Shown: one piece after another, positions 19,811-28,669 of the stretch | Numbering within the stretch: position 1 is the first letter of the stretch | Layout: each line of letters starts with the position of its first letter | From: Gemmatimonadota bacterium | GTDB taxonomy: Bacteria; Gemmatimonadota; Gemmatimonadetes; Palauibacterales; KS3-K002 | Direction of reading: 5' to 3' | Assembly: GCA_020350785.1 (NCBI GenBank) | Contig: CP070722.1 | Location: 1,618,432 to 1,668,610, forward strand | DNA length: 50,179 nucleotides | Program-made: the position numbers and the translations under genes | Notes under the pieces: model-generated | What the model saw: only the letters and a program-made list of their open reading frames with translations | The model's database searches: none | What the model was told of the DNA's origin: nothing

Positions 19811-20399
19811 CAAGCGAGAGAGAATCGGAAGGACCGGCTTCGGTACTTTGGGCATGATCATCGCTCTGGCGCTTCTGGGTTTCACCCTGGTGCCGGTCCT
19901 GGGAACGGTGGTGACTGCGCAGCGCGGGATCATGAGGAGTCGAGAGCGGGCTCGCGCGGCCGCCAGCGTGCGCTACGCTCACCTGGCGCTGACCCGCTTG
20001 ATGCGTATTGCGGGCAGCAGCCCGATCGGGCCTCATATCCAAGGGCTCGATCCGGACCCGCTCCGCGACGGCATTTTCGACGACATTCGGTTGCGAGCGG
20101 ACTATAATCCGCCGGACGGCGATATCGAAGATCCGGGCGAGGATCTGACCTTCTATCTGCGTGCCGACACGATGTTCGTACGAGCGGGAATAGATGGCGC
20201 TGAAGAACCGTACTTGATAGGGGTCGACTCGCTGGCATTCGCCTACTTCGAATGGGACGGGACGCCGATAACCGATCCTGCCAGAGTCACTGAGCGTGCG
20301 GTCGAGGTTCACGTGACTGTCCGCGCCAGCGGCGAGGATAGGCCAGACTCGCCGGAGCGGTTGCTGACCGGACACGTGCGCCTGAGGAACGGAGGTTAG
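19803..20399 (+). CDS. Pilin-like protein, PilW/GspJ position, degenerate leader
   Basis: 198 residues. The N-terminus has a basic leader and a hydrophobic helix (RTG/FGTLGMIIALALLGF). A prepilin peptidase site after Gly is plausible, but position +5 is Gly, not Glu. The remainder is an extracellular domain (LTRLMRIAGSSPIGP, LTFYLRADTMFVRAGI, YLIGVDSLAFAYFEWDG) of the PilW/GspJ type. It lies between PilV-like and PilX-like genes, exactly where PilW stands in other minor pilin operons. Missing Glu5 is known mainly for tip pseudopilins such as GspK. Confidence 0.75.
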   Translation: MSDKRERIGRTGFGTLGMIIALALLGFTLVPVLGTVVTAQRGIMRSRERARAAASVRYAHLALTRLMRIAGSSPIGPHIQGLDPDPLRDGIFDDIRLRADYNPPDGDIEDPGEDLTFYLRADTMFVRAGIDGAEEPYLIGVDSLAFAYFEWDGTPITDPARVTERAVEVHVTVRASGEDRPDSPERLLTGHVRLRNGG

Positions 20400-20402
20400 T
20401 GA

Positions 20403-21725
20403 GTGCTGACGCGCCGGGTAGGTAGAGACGAGTCCGGCCTCGCGCTCATTGCGGTGCTGCTAGCGATGGCGCTGATCACGGTCATCGGCGCCGGACTCAC
20501 GGCCGTGGGTATCGTGGAATTGCGTGCCTCGATCAACCACAGGTCGGCGACCCAGGCGCTACTGCTGGCGGATGCCGGCGCGACCCACGCACAGGCACTG
20601 CTGCGTGGCCCGCTGGAGTCTCTCAGCTACACCGAAGTGCTTGTGGGTGACGACGGTAGTCCCGACACGGGCGACGACGGCATCCTGATGGGCTTCGGCC
20701 TCGATCTCGCCGATCAGCTGCCGGACACCGGGGTGCCGCTGGGCGATGGGCGGTACTTCGTGCAGATAGTCAACGATCCCGGTGATCCGAGCGGCGTCGC
20801 GTCGATAGATGACAACCATCGCTTCGTGGCCGTCTGCCGGGGAGAAACGGCAGATGGTGGAGTAGCGGAAGTGAGGGTGATGTTGGCGGCCCCCGGATTC
20901 CCGGCCATCACCAGCAACGGCCCGCTGCTGGTGGAGGGGACACCCGATATACAGGGGCCCTGCGGGGGCATCCATTCCAACGATACGCTGACGATCAATG
21001 GGGGGCCCACCGCGCATGGGCCGGTGACGTCGTCAGACACGGTCATAATGCTCCTGGACGCCGTCGTCTACGACGAGAACGGCGATACGGTGATGCCGAC
21101 CTACGAGCCGCGCATCGAGGTCCCGGACCTCGACCCATCCGATTACTGCTACGCCGCCGATTTCGAACTGCACGACGGCTGGGTGGTGACCATCGACCCC
21201 AGCGACGCGTCGCGCGACAGCTCCCTGGCTAGCGGCTCGGGATATCTGGGTTGGAAGTGGAACGCGGCCACGAACAGCTATACGCTTGACGCGAATGATG
21301 CGGTGGAAGGTACCGTGTGCACTGACGGCAGCGTCAAAGTTACGGGAAATCTGGGCAGCGCCGCCGACACGTTCTACGTCTCCATTCTGGCGGAGGGGTC
21401 CGTTGAGATGGGCGGCACGCCGGTCGTTAAGGCGGATCACCCGGAGGAGTTCCTCATACTCGCCGAGGGCGATGTGAAGCTGTCCGGTAACACAGCGGGC
21501 ACGACACCCTATTTCGGCGGGACCGTCTACGCCGGTAGTCAGTGCCGGCTTCTCGGAACTCCGATTCTGGATGGTAGTCTGCTCTGCTACGATGACGACG
21601 ATCCGATCGGTTCGGTGGACATCGCCGACGAGAACAAGATCAACGGGACGCCCACGATCACGCACGATTGCTCGGGCAAACGGCGACGAACGATCGTCGT
21701 CGCCTGGTGGGAGTCGCGCAACTGA
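20403..21725 (+). CDS. PilX-like pilus protein with beta-helical C-terminal domain
   Basis: 440 residues from GTG 20403 with GGAGG upstream. N-terminus: ESG/LALIAVLLAMALITV, then AGLTAVGIVELRASINHR and a helix ending LLADAGATHAQALL, which is the PilX/GspK-type pattern (no +5 Glu). From about residue 170 onward the protein is rich in Gly, Asp, Thr and Val with short repeating strands (GPLLVEGTPDIQGP, GSVKVTGNLGS, GSVEMGGTPVV, GDVKLSGNTAGT, GSLLCYDDDD), suggesting a beta-helix-like domain. It could be a surface-exposed pilus tip or adhesin subunit. It is the last gene of the operon; a hairpin follows. Confidence 0.8.
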   Translation: MLTRRVGRDESGLALIAVLLAMALITVIGAGLTAVGIVELRASINHRSATQALLLADAGATHAQALLRGPLESLSYTEVLVGDDGSPDTGDDGILMGFGLDLADQLPDTGVPLGDGRYFVQIVNDPGDPSGVASIDDNHRFVAVCRGETADGGVAEVRVMLAAPGFPAITSNGPLLVEGTPDIQGPCGGIHSNDTLTINGGPTAHGPVTSSDTVIMLLDAVVYDENGDTVMPTYEPRIEVPDLDPSDYCYAADFELHDGWVVTIDPSDASRDSSLASGSGYLGWKWNAATNSYTLDANDAVEGTVCTDGSVKVTGNLGSAADTFYVSILAEGSVEMGGTPVVKADHPEEFLILAEGDVKLSGNTAGTTPYFGGTVYAGSQCRLLGTPILDGSLLCYDDDDPIGSVDIADENKINGTPTITHDCSGKRRRTIVVAWWESRN

Positions 21726-21764
21726 CTGCAACACGGGTCAACGAATCACTGGCCCTTGCGACTA

Positions 21765-21790
21765 GGGGCGAGCGCCTTGGCGTTCGCCCC
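21765..21790. terminator. Bidirectional hairpin between convergent genes
   Basis: GGGGCGAGCGCC (21765-21776) and GGCGTTCGCCCC (21779-21790) form a 12-bp stem with one G-U pair and a two-base spacer. It lies between the PilX-like gene (plus) and the diguanylate cyclase gene (minus). AGTTAATTGTTG follows on the plus side, a weak T-rich tail. Confidence 0.7.
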
Positions 21791-21821
21791 AGTTAATTGT
21801 TGCAGACCACCCCATCTCACA

Positions 21822-23276
21822 TCATTCGAGGAAATCAGCCCAGCTAAGCAGGCGCCCGTACGACCGAAGTACACCTTCTTGGCGTGCTCGGTACATGGCC
21901 GCATCGGCTTCGCCGACCAGTGTCTCGACCACGGCGGAGAAGTCGGGGAAGCCCAGTTCGATAGGAGGCGTATCCTCGGGCCGCAACGTGGCCATACCCA
22001 TGGTCAGACTCAAAGGCACGCTGTTGCTGGGCAACGGCTGGAGGCTGGTGCTGGTCGACATCGCGTGTAGGCGATCGACGACGATTTTCGCACCCGCGCT
22101 GTCCGCATCGATGAGCACGACCAGGAACTCGTCGCCGCCAAAACGGCCGACGATGTCGGAATCGCGCACGTTCTCCTTGAGCGCGGCACCCAGTTGCCTG
22201 AGCGCACGATCGCCGGCCACGTGACCGTGCTTATCGTTGAGCTCCTTGAAGCGGTTGATGTCGAGCATCAAGACCGAGACCGAGAAGGCCTTGCGCCAGG
22301 CCAGCTTGATCGTCTGGCGCAAGCGCTCCAGGGTGAAGGACTTCTGGAAGACGCGGGTCGTCGAGTCTATGGTGGCCAGCTCGTAGAGAACGGCGTTGCG
22401 GATGGCGGCGGCCGCCTGGCTGCCGAAGATCCGCAGCAGGTCGGTGTCACGGACACCGGCCCGTGGCTGTTCTAGATAGGCAATTCCCAGGACGTGTTGG
22501 GCGAGGGCGAGCGGTACCACGCCGTGGTGGTCATCGAGGACGTTGCTGCGTTCGTCGATGGCTCGGCGAAGCAAGTGCCCCGGGACTGAGGCCAGCTTGG
22601 CCACGCTCGTTCCGCGTTGATAAGTCTCCGTGTTCGACGCACCGACTACATAGTCATCGATGGCCTGCGAAAGCTCCTCGAAGCCCTCAATGGGTGGCTT
22701 GCCTACGGGATCGCTCATCCGCGCGGCGATGAAGGCTGAGCTGCTGTCCGCCAACGCGCCGGTGTGGCTGAGAATGGACTCCAACACATCATCCAGCGAC
22801 TGGATTCGATGGAAGTCCGGCACGGCTTCCACTATACGCCGCAACCCAGTCCGCGTCCGGGAAATCATCTGCGCCTGCCGCGAACGGGTGAGCGCGGCGC
22901 TGACCCAAAGTCGCAAGCTGTCGGTTCCGTGTCCCTTGTCGAGGTAGCCGTAAATCTCGTGGTGCTCCCAAAGGCGGCGGAAACGGTCCTCTGGGGGGCC
23001 GTGGTCGGCCAGGACCGTCGCAGCTCCGGGGGCTCGGGCCTGCAAGTCCTGGAGGGGGTCGGCTTCGTCGGCCTCGAGGAGATCCAGCTCGATCACCAGG
23101 ACATCGGGTCGGTGGTCGACCAGGAAATTCGCGGCCGCAAGCAGGTCTTCCGCAGCCCAGGCCTGGTGCCCGTCCTCGGCGATGATCTTGCAGCTGTGTC
23201 GGAGGAAGCGCGTGTCGCTGTCCACGAGCAAGACGCTGGCTCCGCTGTTGCTGTCTGTTTTGCCTCCTACTTGCAT
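21822..23276 (-). CDS. Diguanylate cyclase with degenerate receiver and GAF-like domain
   Basis: 484 residues. Residues 14-120 are a response-regulator receiver fold (VLLVDSDTRFLR at the start, GYLDKG with Lys114). The phosphoacceptor position holds Glu63 (VLVIELDL), and the switch Thr/Ser is not evident. A GAF-like region (about 160-330) follows, with DDHHGVVPLAL and RIFGSQAAAAIRNAVLYEL. The GGDEF domain has an intact active site GRFGGDEF (380-384) and an intact RxxD inhibition site (371-374, RDSD). It should make c-di-GMP with product inhibition. It lies next to the minor pilin operon, which may be a target of c-di-GMP control, but the genes are convergent. Confidence 0.93.
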   Translation of the reverse strand: MQVGGKTDSNSGASVLLVDSDTRFLRHSCKIIAEDGHQAWAAEDLLAAANFLVDHRPDVLVIELDLLEADEADPLQDLQARAPGAATVLADHGPPEDRFRRLWEHHEIYGYLDKGHGTDSLRLWVSAALTRSRQAQMISRTRTGLRRIVEAVPDFHRIQSLDDVLESILSHTGALADSSSAFIAARMSDPVGKPPIEGFEELSQAIDDYVVGASNTETYQRGTSVAKLASVPGHLLRRAIDERSNVLDDHHGVVPLALAQHVLGIAYLEQPRAGVRDTDLLRIFGSQAAAAIRNAVLYELATIDSTTRVFQKSFTLERLRQTIKLAWRKAFSVSVLMLDINRFKELNDKHGHVAGDRALRQLGAALKENVRDSDIVGRFGGDEFLVVLIDADSAGAKIVVDRLHAMSTSTSLQPLPSNSVPLSLTMGMATLRPEDTPPIELGFPDFSAVVETLVGEADAAMYRARQEGVLRSYGRLLSWADFLE

Positions 23277-23437
23277 AAGCGTTCAATTCCATTCTGATGA
23301 CCTGGCGGGAATAGCAGGATCGCGATAATTAGTGAACTGGGCAAGGGAATTGAGTCGAGTGGCGCGCACGATTGAAACATTCGACGGCGGTAGTCACTAG
23401 CCATAAGCTGAAGTCTGGAGATCCCAGGAGATCGGGT

Positions 23438-24436
23438 ATGGACGAGATGCGCGCGGTTGTGGTCAGCCGGCCGGGGGGTCCGGAAGCGCTGAGGGTTCAA
23501 ACGATCCCGATCCGCAAACCCGGTCGGGGCGAGGTTCGGGTGCGCGTTCACGCTGCCGGCGTCAACCGGGCTGATCTATTACAGCGGCGCGGCCTATACC
23601 CGGCACCCCCGGGTTGGCCCAGCGAGGTCCCGGGCCTGGAGTACGCCGGCGTGGTCGAGTCCGTGGGCGAGGGCGTGGAATTGTGGGAGGAGAACGATCG
23701 CGTGATGGGGCTGGTGGGGGGTGGTGGGTATGCCGAGTTCGTGGTCGTGCCCGAACGCGAGGTGCTGGCGGTGCCCCCCGTTTTGGACCTGGTGCAAGCG
23801 GCCGGCGTGCCTGAGGTCTTCATCACCGCTCACGACGCTCTGATCACCCAGCTGGGCTTGCGGGTTGGTGAAAGTCTCTTGATCCACGCGGTCGGCAGCG
23901 GAGTCGGAACGGCGGCGCTACAGCTCGCCAAGGCGGCGGGAGCCACGGTTATGGGCGCGTCACGCTCCGAGTGGAAGCTGGAGCGCGCGACCGATCTCGG
24001 CCTCGACGTCCTGATCGATGCCTCACAGCACGACATAGCGAAGATGGTGGAGCAAGCCACAGGTGGTGCCGGAGTGGACGCGCTGCTCGATCTCGTCGGC
24101 GGCGCCTATCTTGGCGCCAGCCTCGCCAGCCTGAGCCTGCGCGGCCGTATGATCGTGGTCGGGCTGACCGCCGGACGAACAGCGGAAATCGATCTAGGGC
24201 TCGTGCTGCGCAAGCGCCTGAGCATCACCGGCACCTCGCTACGGAGTCGACCGCTGGAGGAGCGGATCGCGGCGGCGCGAGCGTTCGAGCGGGACATCGG
24301 CGGACTGCTGGCCAGTGGCCAGGTGCGGCCGGTCATCGACAAGGTCTTTCATTTGGAAGAGGCGCCGGAAGCTCACCGGCACATGGAGTCGAACGCCAAT
24401 TTCGGTAAGGTGGTGTTGAAGCTCCGATCCGCGTGA
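23438..24436 (+). CDS. NAD(P)H-dependent quinone oxidoreductase, PIG3-like MDR family
   Basis: 332 residues from ATG 23438 (CAGGAG seven bases upstream; an upstream in-frame ATG at 23372 lacks one). It shows the medium-chain dehydrogenase/reductase layout without the zinc ligands: VRVHAAGVNRADLLQRRG, YPAPPGWPSEVPGLEYAG and the nucleotide-binding AVGSGVGTAALQLAKAAGA. The YPAPPG segment is typical of PIG3/TP53I3-like quinone reductases. It probably reduces quinones with NADPH in the cytosol. It is a single gene, divergent from the diguanylate cyclase. Confidence 0.91.
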   Translation: MDEMRAVVVSRPGGPEALRVQTIPIRKPGRGEVRVRVHAAGVNRADLLQRRGLYPAPPGWPSEVPGLEYAGVVESVGEGVELWEENDRVMGLVGGGGYAEFVVVPEREVLAVPPVLDLVQAAGVPEVFITAHDALITQLGLRVGESLLIHAVGSGVGTAALQLAKAAGATVMGASRSEWKLERATDLGLDVLIDASQHDIAKMVEQATGGAGVDALLDLVGGAYLGASLASLSLRGRMIVVGLTAGRTAEIDLGLVLRKRLSITGTSLRSRPLEERIAAARAFERDIGGLLASGQVRPVIDKVFHLEEAPEAHRHMESNANFGKVVLKLRSA

Positions 24437-24463
24437 AGACGGTCAGGTGCCTTTGTAGACGCG

Positions 24464-25684
24464 CTACCTTCGAGGGGCGGCGCCCCGCCGGGGTCGCAGC
24501 GACGGTCCTTGCGGCCTCGGTCTTTGGGTTAGCTCAGCCGGCTGCATTGGCGTGACGGCTGGCTCGAATCCCGGCACGATTTCACGGGAAAACCTTCGGC
24601 CCAACAACTTCTCCACATCTCTCATCATGAGCCACTCGTCCGGCGACATGAGCGTCATTGCGATGCCTTGCGCACCGGCCCGCGCCGTCCGACCGACTCG
24701 ATGGACGTAAACCTCGGGATCGCGGGGGACGTCATAGTTGACCACCAGGGCGATGTCATCGACGTCAATCCCACGTGCTGCGACATCGGTCGCCACCAGA
24801 ACCCGGGTCACCCCTCGCTTGAAACGGCCAAGGGCCTCATTGCGAGCGCTCTGAGTCTTGCCGCCGTGGAGAACCGCCGCGTCGTTGCCCTCGCGACGCA
24901 AGTGGTGGGCGACGCTCTCCGCGCCGTGCTTCGTCCGCGTAAACACCAGGGTGCGGTTGTCCGGGAGAGCTTCCAGCAGCTTGGCCAACAGGCTTCGTTT
25001 GCGCGGTTTGTCCACCGCCACTAAGAAGTGCTCGATCCCGTCGGCCGCTTCGGCCCTTCGCCCGATCTCGACGGCTTCGTAGTCCTTCAGGGCGCGGTGC
25101 GCCAGCCGGTCAACCTCACCGGTTATCGTGGCTGAGAATAACAAAGTCTGACGCTGGGTGGGCAGCGAGTCGAGGATCCGATGGACATCGCGCGAGAAAC
25201 CCATATCCAGCATCCGGTCCGCCTCGTCTAGGACGAGCACCTCGAGCTTCGAGGTATCCACGTACCCGCGACTCATGTGGTCGAGCAAGCGCCCGGGCGT
25301 GGCGATCACGATATCGACGCCCTCCTTGAGCGCCCGAACCTGAGGCTCCATCGGCATACCACCGTAGACCGATACACATTTCAGATCGAGGTGCCTGCCG
25401 TAGGCGCGGGCGCTGTTCAGTACCTGCTCGGCCAGCTCGCGAGTGGGGGTCAAGACAAGCGCACGGAGGATGCGGCGCGGACCGGACTCGAGACGCTGAA
25501 GGATGGGCAGCAGAAAAGCCGCCGTCTTGCCCGTGCCGGTCTGCGCCGACCCGACCACGTCCCGGCCATCCAGCGCCGCCGGGATCGCCTCTGACTGGAT
25601 CGGGGTTGGTTGGATATACCCCTGCTCGTCCAGGGCCCGCAACAGTTTGGGCTCGAGGCCCAGTGACTCAAAAGATCTCTTCAT
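24464..25684 (-). CDS. rhlE: DEAD-box RNA helicase, RhlE-like
   Basis: 406 residues. All helicase motifs are present: Q motif (FESLGLEPKLLRAL..GYIQPTPIQ), Walker A SAQTGTGKT, PTRELAEQV, LDEADRMLDMGF, FSATIT, and in the second RecA domain LVATDVAARGID and HRVGRTARAG. A short basic, Pro/Arg-rich tail follows (RPRGAAPRR type), as in RhlE proteins that act in ribosome assembly or mRNA decay. No good ribosome binding site is visible before the ATG. It converges on the quinone oxidoreductase gene with 27 bases between. Confidence 0.93.
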   Translation of the reverse strand: MKRSFESLGLEPKLLRALDEQGYIQPTPIQSEAIPAALDGRDVVGSAQTGTGKTAAFLLPILQRLESGPRRILRALVLTPTRELAEQVLNSARAYGRHLDLKCVSVYGGMPMEPQVRALKEGVDIVIATPGRLLDHMSRGYVDTSKLEVLVLDEADRMLDMGFSRDVHRILDSLPTQRQTLLFSATITGEVDRLAHRALKDYEAVEIGRRAEAADGIEHFLVAVDKPRKRSLLAKLLEALPDNRTLVFTRTKHGAESVAHHLRREGNDAAVLHGGKTQSARNEALGRFKRGVTRVLVATDVAARGIDVDDIALVVNYDVPRDPEVYVHRVGRTARAGAQGIAMTLMSPDEWLMMRDVEKLLGRRFSREIVPGFEPAVTPMQPAELTQRPRPQGPSLRPRRGAAPRR

Positions 25685-26042
25685 TTGCTACAAACTCGTG
25701 GTTTGCGTGCGTTCGCGTGCCGAGCGACATCAGTGTCACCGGTGGAACGTCGTTGGTTATCGACGGAACCTGAGGAGTGAAGCGGCGGGCTTGCTAAGCG
25801 CCGGTACCCAATCCTAAGCCGGGCACATTCTGCGGTGAGAAGAATCCGACTTGCGGTTCGTATAACGGTCCGGAAGATAATGGGTTACAGGGTTTGACGC
25901 AAATCCGGCCATGAGATCGTCAGGGCCAGGGTATCCGTCCGGCATCGCGGAGAGGCATATTGGATTTGACGGCGGGAGGGTCGTCCAGGCGGTCTTTCCG
26001 TCTGGACGAGCTCGTAAGTCGTGGGGAGAAAGGGAAGACCTG
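25685..26042. other. Divergent intergenic region of about 360 bases
   Basis: It lies between the helicase (minus) and an unknown membrane protein (plus) and should hold promoters for both. A possible plus-strand pair, TTGCGG and GATAAT near 25850-25885, has a spacing of about 19 bases, which is too long to trust. The frame of the downstream protein is open from 25911, but that part reads like non-coding DNA. No RNA gene is recognised. Confidence 0.4.
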
Positions 26043-26747
26043 GTGACTGATGAAGAGAGTCGTGATCGGCGCTACACGCGAGAGGAATTCGCCATCGTCC
26101 TTCGTAAAGCCCTCGACCGGCAGGAGAGGCTTTCGGAACGCGATGCCGTCGAGGGGTTCTGTGTCGAGGAAATGCAGGCAGTGGCGGTCGAATTGGGGCT
26201 GGACCCGGAGCTGGTCAGGCAGACCGCCCTTGCCCTACCGATCCGGCGGCCCGGTCGCCTGGCTGCCATCTTCGGCGGCCCTGCCGTCTACCGGCTCGAT
26301 TACACGGCCGCGGGGGAGATTCGCGCGGAGGACTTCGGCGAACTGGTGGCGACCGTTCGACGTGCCGCCAGCCATCACGGAGAGGTCAGCCACGTGCTCG
26401 GCTCTCTGGAGTGGAAGACCGTCGCAGAGGTCAGCCCGATTCATGTGACGATTACCCCCCGCGGTGGCCGCACCAAGATTGTGGTCACGGCTGACAGGGG
26501 CGGAGCTGCGGTCCTAGTCACGCTGCTCGGGAGCATAGGCTGGCTCGTGGGCTTCGCCATAGCTGGCGCCACCATTCAGCCCCACACCTGGGGCGCCATA
26601 GCGTCACTCGTTCTTACGGCGGCAGGCGGCTCATTCTTCACGGTACGTACGATTTGGAAGGTTACGACAACCAGGTTCCAGGCTCGATTGGAAAGGGTGA
26701 TGGACGCCCTTGCGGCTGCCGTGGAACGGAGTGCCAGAAGTAGCTGA
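26043..26747 (+). CDS. Hypothetical two-helix membrane protein
   Basis: About 234 residues from GTG 26043, which has GGGAAG a few bases upstream; the frame stays open back to 25911. The N-terminal part (YTREEFAIVLRKALDRQER, then SVEEMQAVAVELGLDP-like helices) looks like a short helical regulatory module. A beta-rich middle follows, including GEVSHVLGSLEWKT and HVTITPRGGRTKIVVTADRGG. Two transmembrane helices lie near 160-205 (LVTLLGSIGWLVGFAI and IASLVLTAAGGSFFTV). I recall similar proteins from Gemmatimonadota but know no function. It stands alone between two minus-strand blocks. Confidence 0.75.
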   Translation: MTDEESRDRRYTREEFAIVLRKALDRQERLSERDAVEGFCVEEMQAVAVELGLDPELVRQTALALPIRRPGRLAAIFGGPAVYRLDYTAAGEIRAEDFGELVATVRRAASHHGEVSHVLGSLEWKTVAEVSPIHVTITPRGGRTKIVVTADRGGAAVLVTLLGSIGWLVGFAIAGATIQPHTWGAIASLVLTAAGGSFFTVRTIWKVTTTRFQARLERVMDALAAAVERSARSS

Positions 26748-26789
26748 CGGGTGGCGGGCGCCTGGCTGAGAAAGAGCTCCGGGGGTCCG

Positions 26790-27524
26790 CTAGCGGATAG
26801 CCGTGCCCAGAGTGTCGTGGTGAGAGTCGATCAGCGTGCGCAAGTACGTCCCGATCCGATCGGCACCGTCGAAGCCCGCCTCTCTTGCGGCGGCGTCTCT
26901 CTCCTCCTCAGGCACGTCGGCGCTGGCGGCGAAATGCTTGATGTCGTGGTAGAAGCCGACCGTGTAGGAATCCCAGGCGGCACCAGCGACGCGCCTGAAG
27001 ATCAAATTCTGAGGTCGCCCGATCGCATCTAGGTAGGCGTTCTCCATCCGGCGCTCCTCCAGCAGCGCCTCACGCTTGCCGGGCAGAGCGAGGAACATCT
27101 CGACGTGGAAGTAGGAGGCTTCCGCAAAAGCGCTGTCGACGACCTCGAGTTCAGGGCCCGCCACGAAAACCTCCTCGCGCCAGGCGATGCGCGCATCGAG
27201 CGCCCGGCGGAAGTCCGATTCATCGAGATCCGCATCCCGTGCCGCGCGCTCGCGGCTCTGGATTCGCTCAGGTGCGTAGTAGTCGCTGAAGCTGCCCATC
27301 GGGTAGAGAAGCAGAAGATCCCATTGATCGCCCTGGCTGTGACGGATGATGAAAGGCCGCTCCTCACCGGCGGCGTCGAAGACCGGTATCCGACTCTGGT
27401 AAAGGTCGATCAGCTCCAGCAATTGACCGGGAGCCGCCCTCACCAGCAGCGTCCTGTAGAGGTATCCGCCCTCGTTGCTCGGCGCGAAGGCGAGCGAGAC
27501 TGCCAAGATCAGACTGAACATCAT
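26790..27524 (-). CDS. Exported protein with two NIPSNAP-like repeats, unknown function
   Basis: 244 residues. A short signal peptide (MMFSLILAVSLAFAPS) predicts export. Two similar halves are seen: YLYRTLLVRAAPGQLLELIDLYQS near the start and YFHVEMFLALPGKREALLEERRM in the middle. Each begins with an aromatic-rich strand, followed by a helix, as in dimeric alpha/beta (NIPSNAP/antibiotic-monooxygenase-like) ferredoxin folds. Trp and Tyr are frequent (WDLLLLYPMGSFSDYY, WDSYTVGFYHDIKHF). No catalytic residues can be named. The start overlaps the stop of the outer-membrane protein gene by four bases, so the two are one operon. Confidence 0.75.
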   Translation of the reverse strand: MMFSLILAVSLAFAPSNEGGYLYRTLLVRAAPGQLLELIDLYQSRIPVFDAAGEERPFIIRHSQGDQWDLLLLYPMGSFSDYYAPERIQSRERAARDADLDESDFRRALDARIAWREEVFVAGPELEVVDSAFAEASYFHVEMFLALPGKREALLEERRMENAYLDAIGRPQNLIFRRVAGAAWDSYTVGFYHDIKHFAASADVPEEERDAAAREAGFDGADRIGTYLRTLIDSHHDTLGTAIR

Positions 27525-28558
27525 CCACTTCCCAGTAGTCCGGTGTCACCGGCGTACTGGGCTCCGACTACTATGACCCAATCCGTCTCGAGCTGTGGGC
27601 CGTCGAGGTCTTGATAGACCGGCAGGAGCCACTCACCGGCCAGTCGCAGCCCTTTGAAGGCGCCGCCGCGCACGTATGTGTTGAGCCCGAAGGCGGCGCT
27701 CCAGCGCGAGCCACCCTGGAGGTCGGGGTCGGCGGTGGGTACGACCATGGGATTCAAACGCGAGTCGGCGCCCTCGATGGCCTCCGTCTCCAACCACTGC
27801 AGCCTCAGTGATGCGGAGAGCCAGCGATTGAAGCGGCGTGCGCCCCAGCCGGTCGTCGTGTAGCGATGGCCAAGCCGGTAGCCGGCGTCGTTCTCGCCCA
27901 TGCGGAAGGTGGCGAGCGCCTGGCCGCCCCAGGACCAGTCGCCAAGCTGCCCGAGCAGCGTGAGCCCCGGGGTGAGGTCGACCGTCCCCGAACTGATCTG
28001 CATCGCGTAAGGTAGCTGCACGTCCTGTCCGGCGCTCATCGGTGTGACGCCTTCTTCATCGATGGAGCCGGTGGGGAACGAGGCAACGAACGAAACATGG
28101 GCGCGCTGATCACCAACCGGATCGAGCAACCACATCCCCGCCAGGCTGAAATCTCCGAGACCCGAGGATTCGGTGGTGAAGGCTGCGGCGTTCCGCGCGA
28201 GATGGTCCATGCTCAGGACCTTCAGGGGCAGCATGCCCACCAGCGTGAGCCGGTCGCTGGGTGCGAACATCAGACCGAACATGTGCATCTGCATGGACAT
28301 GTCGGTAGGCGATACCATGAAGCCATAGCCGTTGGGATCGACGACGTCATCGATTTCGATTTCGTCGGTTCCGTCGCGCATCCCGTCCATTCGCATGTAC
28401 ATGTAGCGATAGGAGAGCATGAACTCGCCGGCCTCGTGAACGTGATCGAGCATGACGCCGATAGGGGCGTGTCCGTCGGGTCGGCCGGAGGTCCACTGAG
28501 CCGTGGCAGGGGTCACGAGGAGGAGGGTCAGAGCCAAGGTGAACAGGGCGTTCCGCAT
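27521..28558 (-). CDS. Met/His-rich outer-membrane beta-barrel protein (MetA-pathway-like)
   Basis: 345 residues from ATG 28558 (GGAG nine bases upstream); the frame extends further but without a ribosome binding site. Signal peptide about 1-20 (LLLVTPATAQ). The remainder alternates strands with aromatic girdles and ends in an outer-membrane-type strand, as in the phenol MetA-degradation/transporter barrel family. Near the N-terminus are unusual Met/His-rich stretches: MLDHVHEAGEFMLSYRYMYM, MRMDGMRD and TDMSMQMHMFGLMF. This suggests soft-metal (copper or silver) contact, but it is inference. Related proteins are common in Gemmatimonadota and Bacteroidota; a cargo is not established. Translationally coupled to the next gene. 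Confidence 0.83.
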   Translation of the reverse strand: MRNALFTLALTLLLVTPATAQWTSGRPDGHAPIGVMLDHVHEAGEFMLSYRYMYMRMDGMRDGTDEIEIDDVVDPNGYGFMVSPTDMSMQMHMFGLMFAPSDRLTLVGMLPLKVLSMDHLARNAAAFTTESSGLGDFSLAGMWLLDPVGDQRAHVSFVASFPTGSIDEEGVTPMSAGQDVQLPYAMQISSGTVDLTPGLTLLGQLGDWSWGGQALATFRMGENDAGYRLGHRYTTTGWGARRFNRWLSASLRLQWLETEAIEGADSRLNPMVVPTADPDLQGGSRWSAAFGLNTYVRGGAFKGLRLAGEWLLPVYQDLDGPQLETDWVIVVGAQYAGDTGLLGSG

Positions 28559-28669
28559 CTCAGGAGCTCCTCTCAAGTGTCGAGCCGAGGAATCACGAGC
28601 GCGCGCACGTGGCAGCGCCTGGGACGCGAAATCCGGGTAACCCACGAGGGTACGCCGGTCTGCCCCAGC

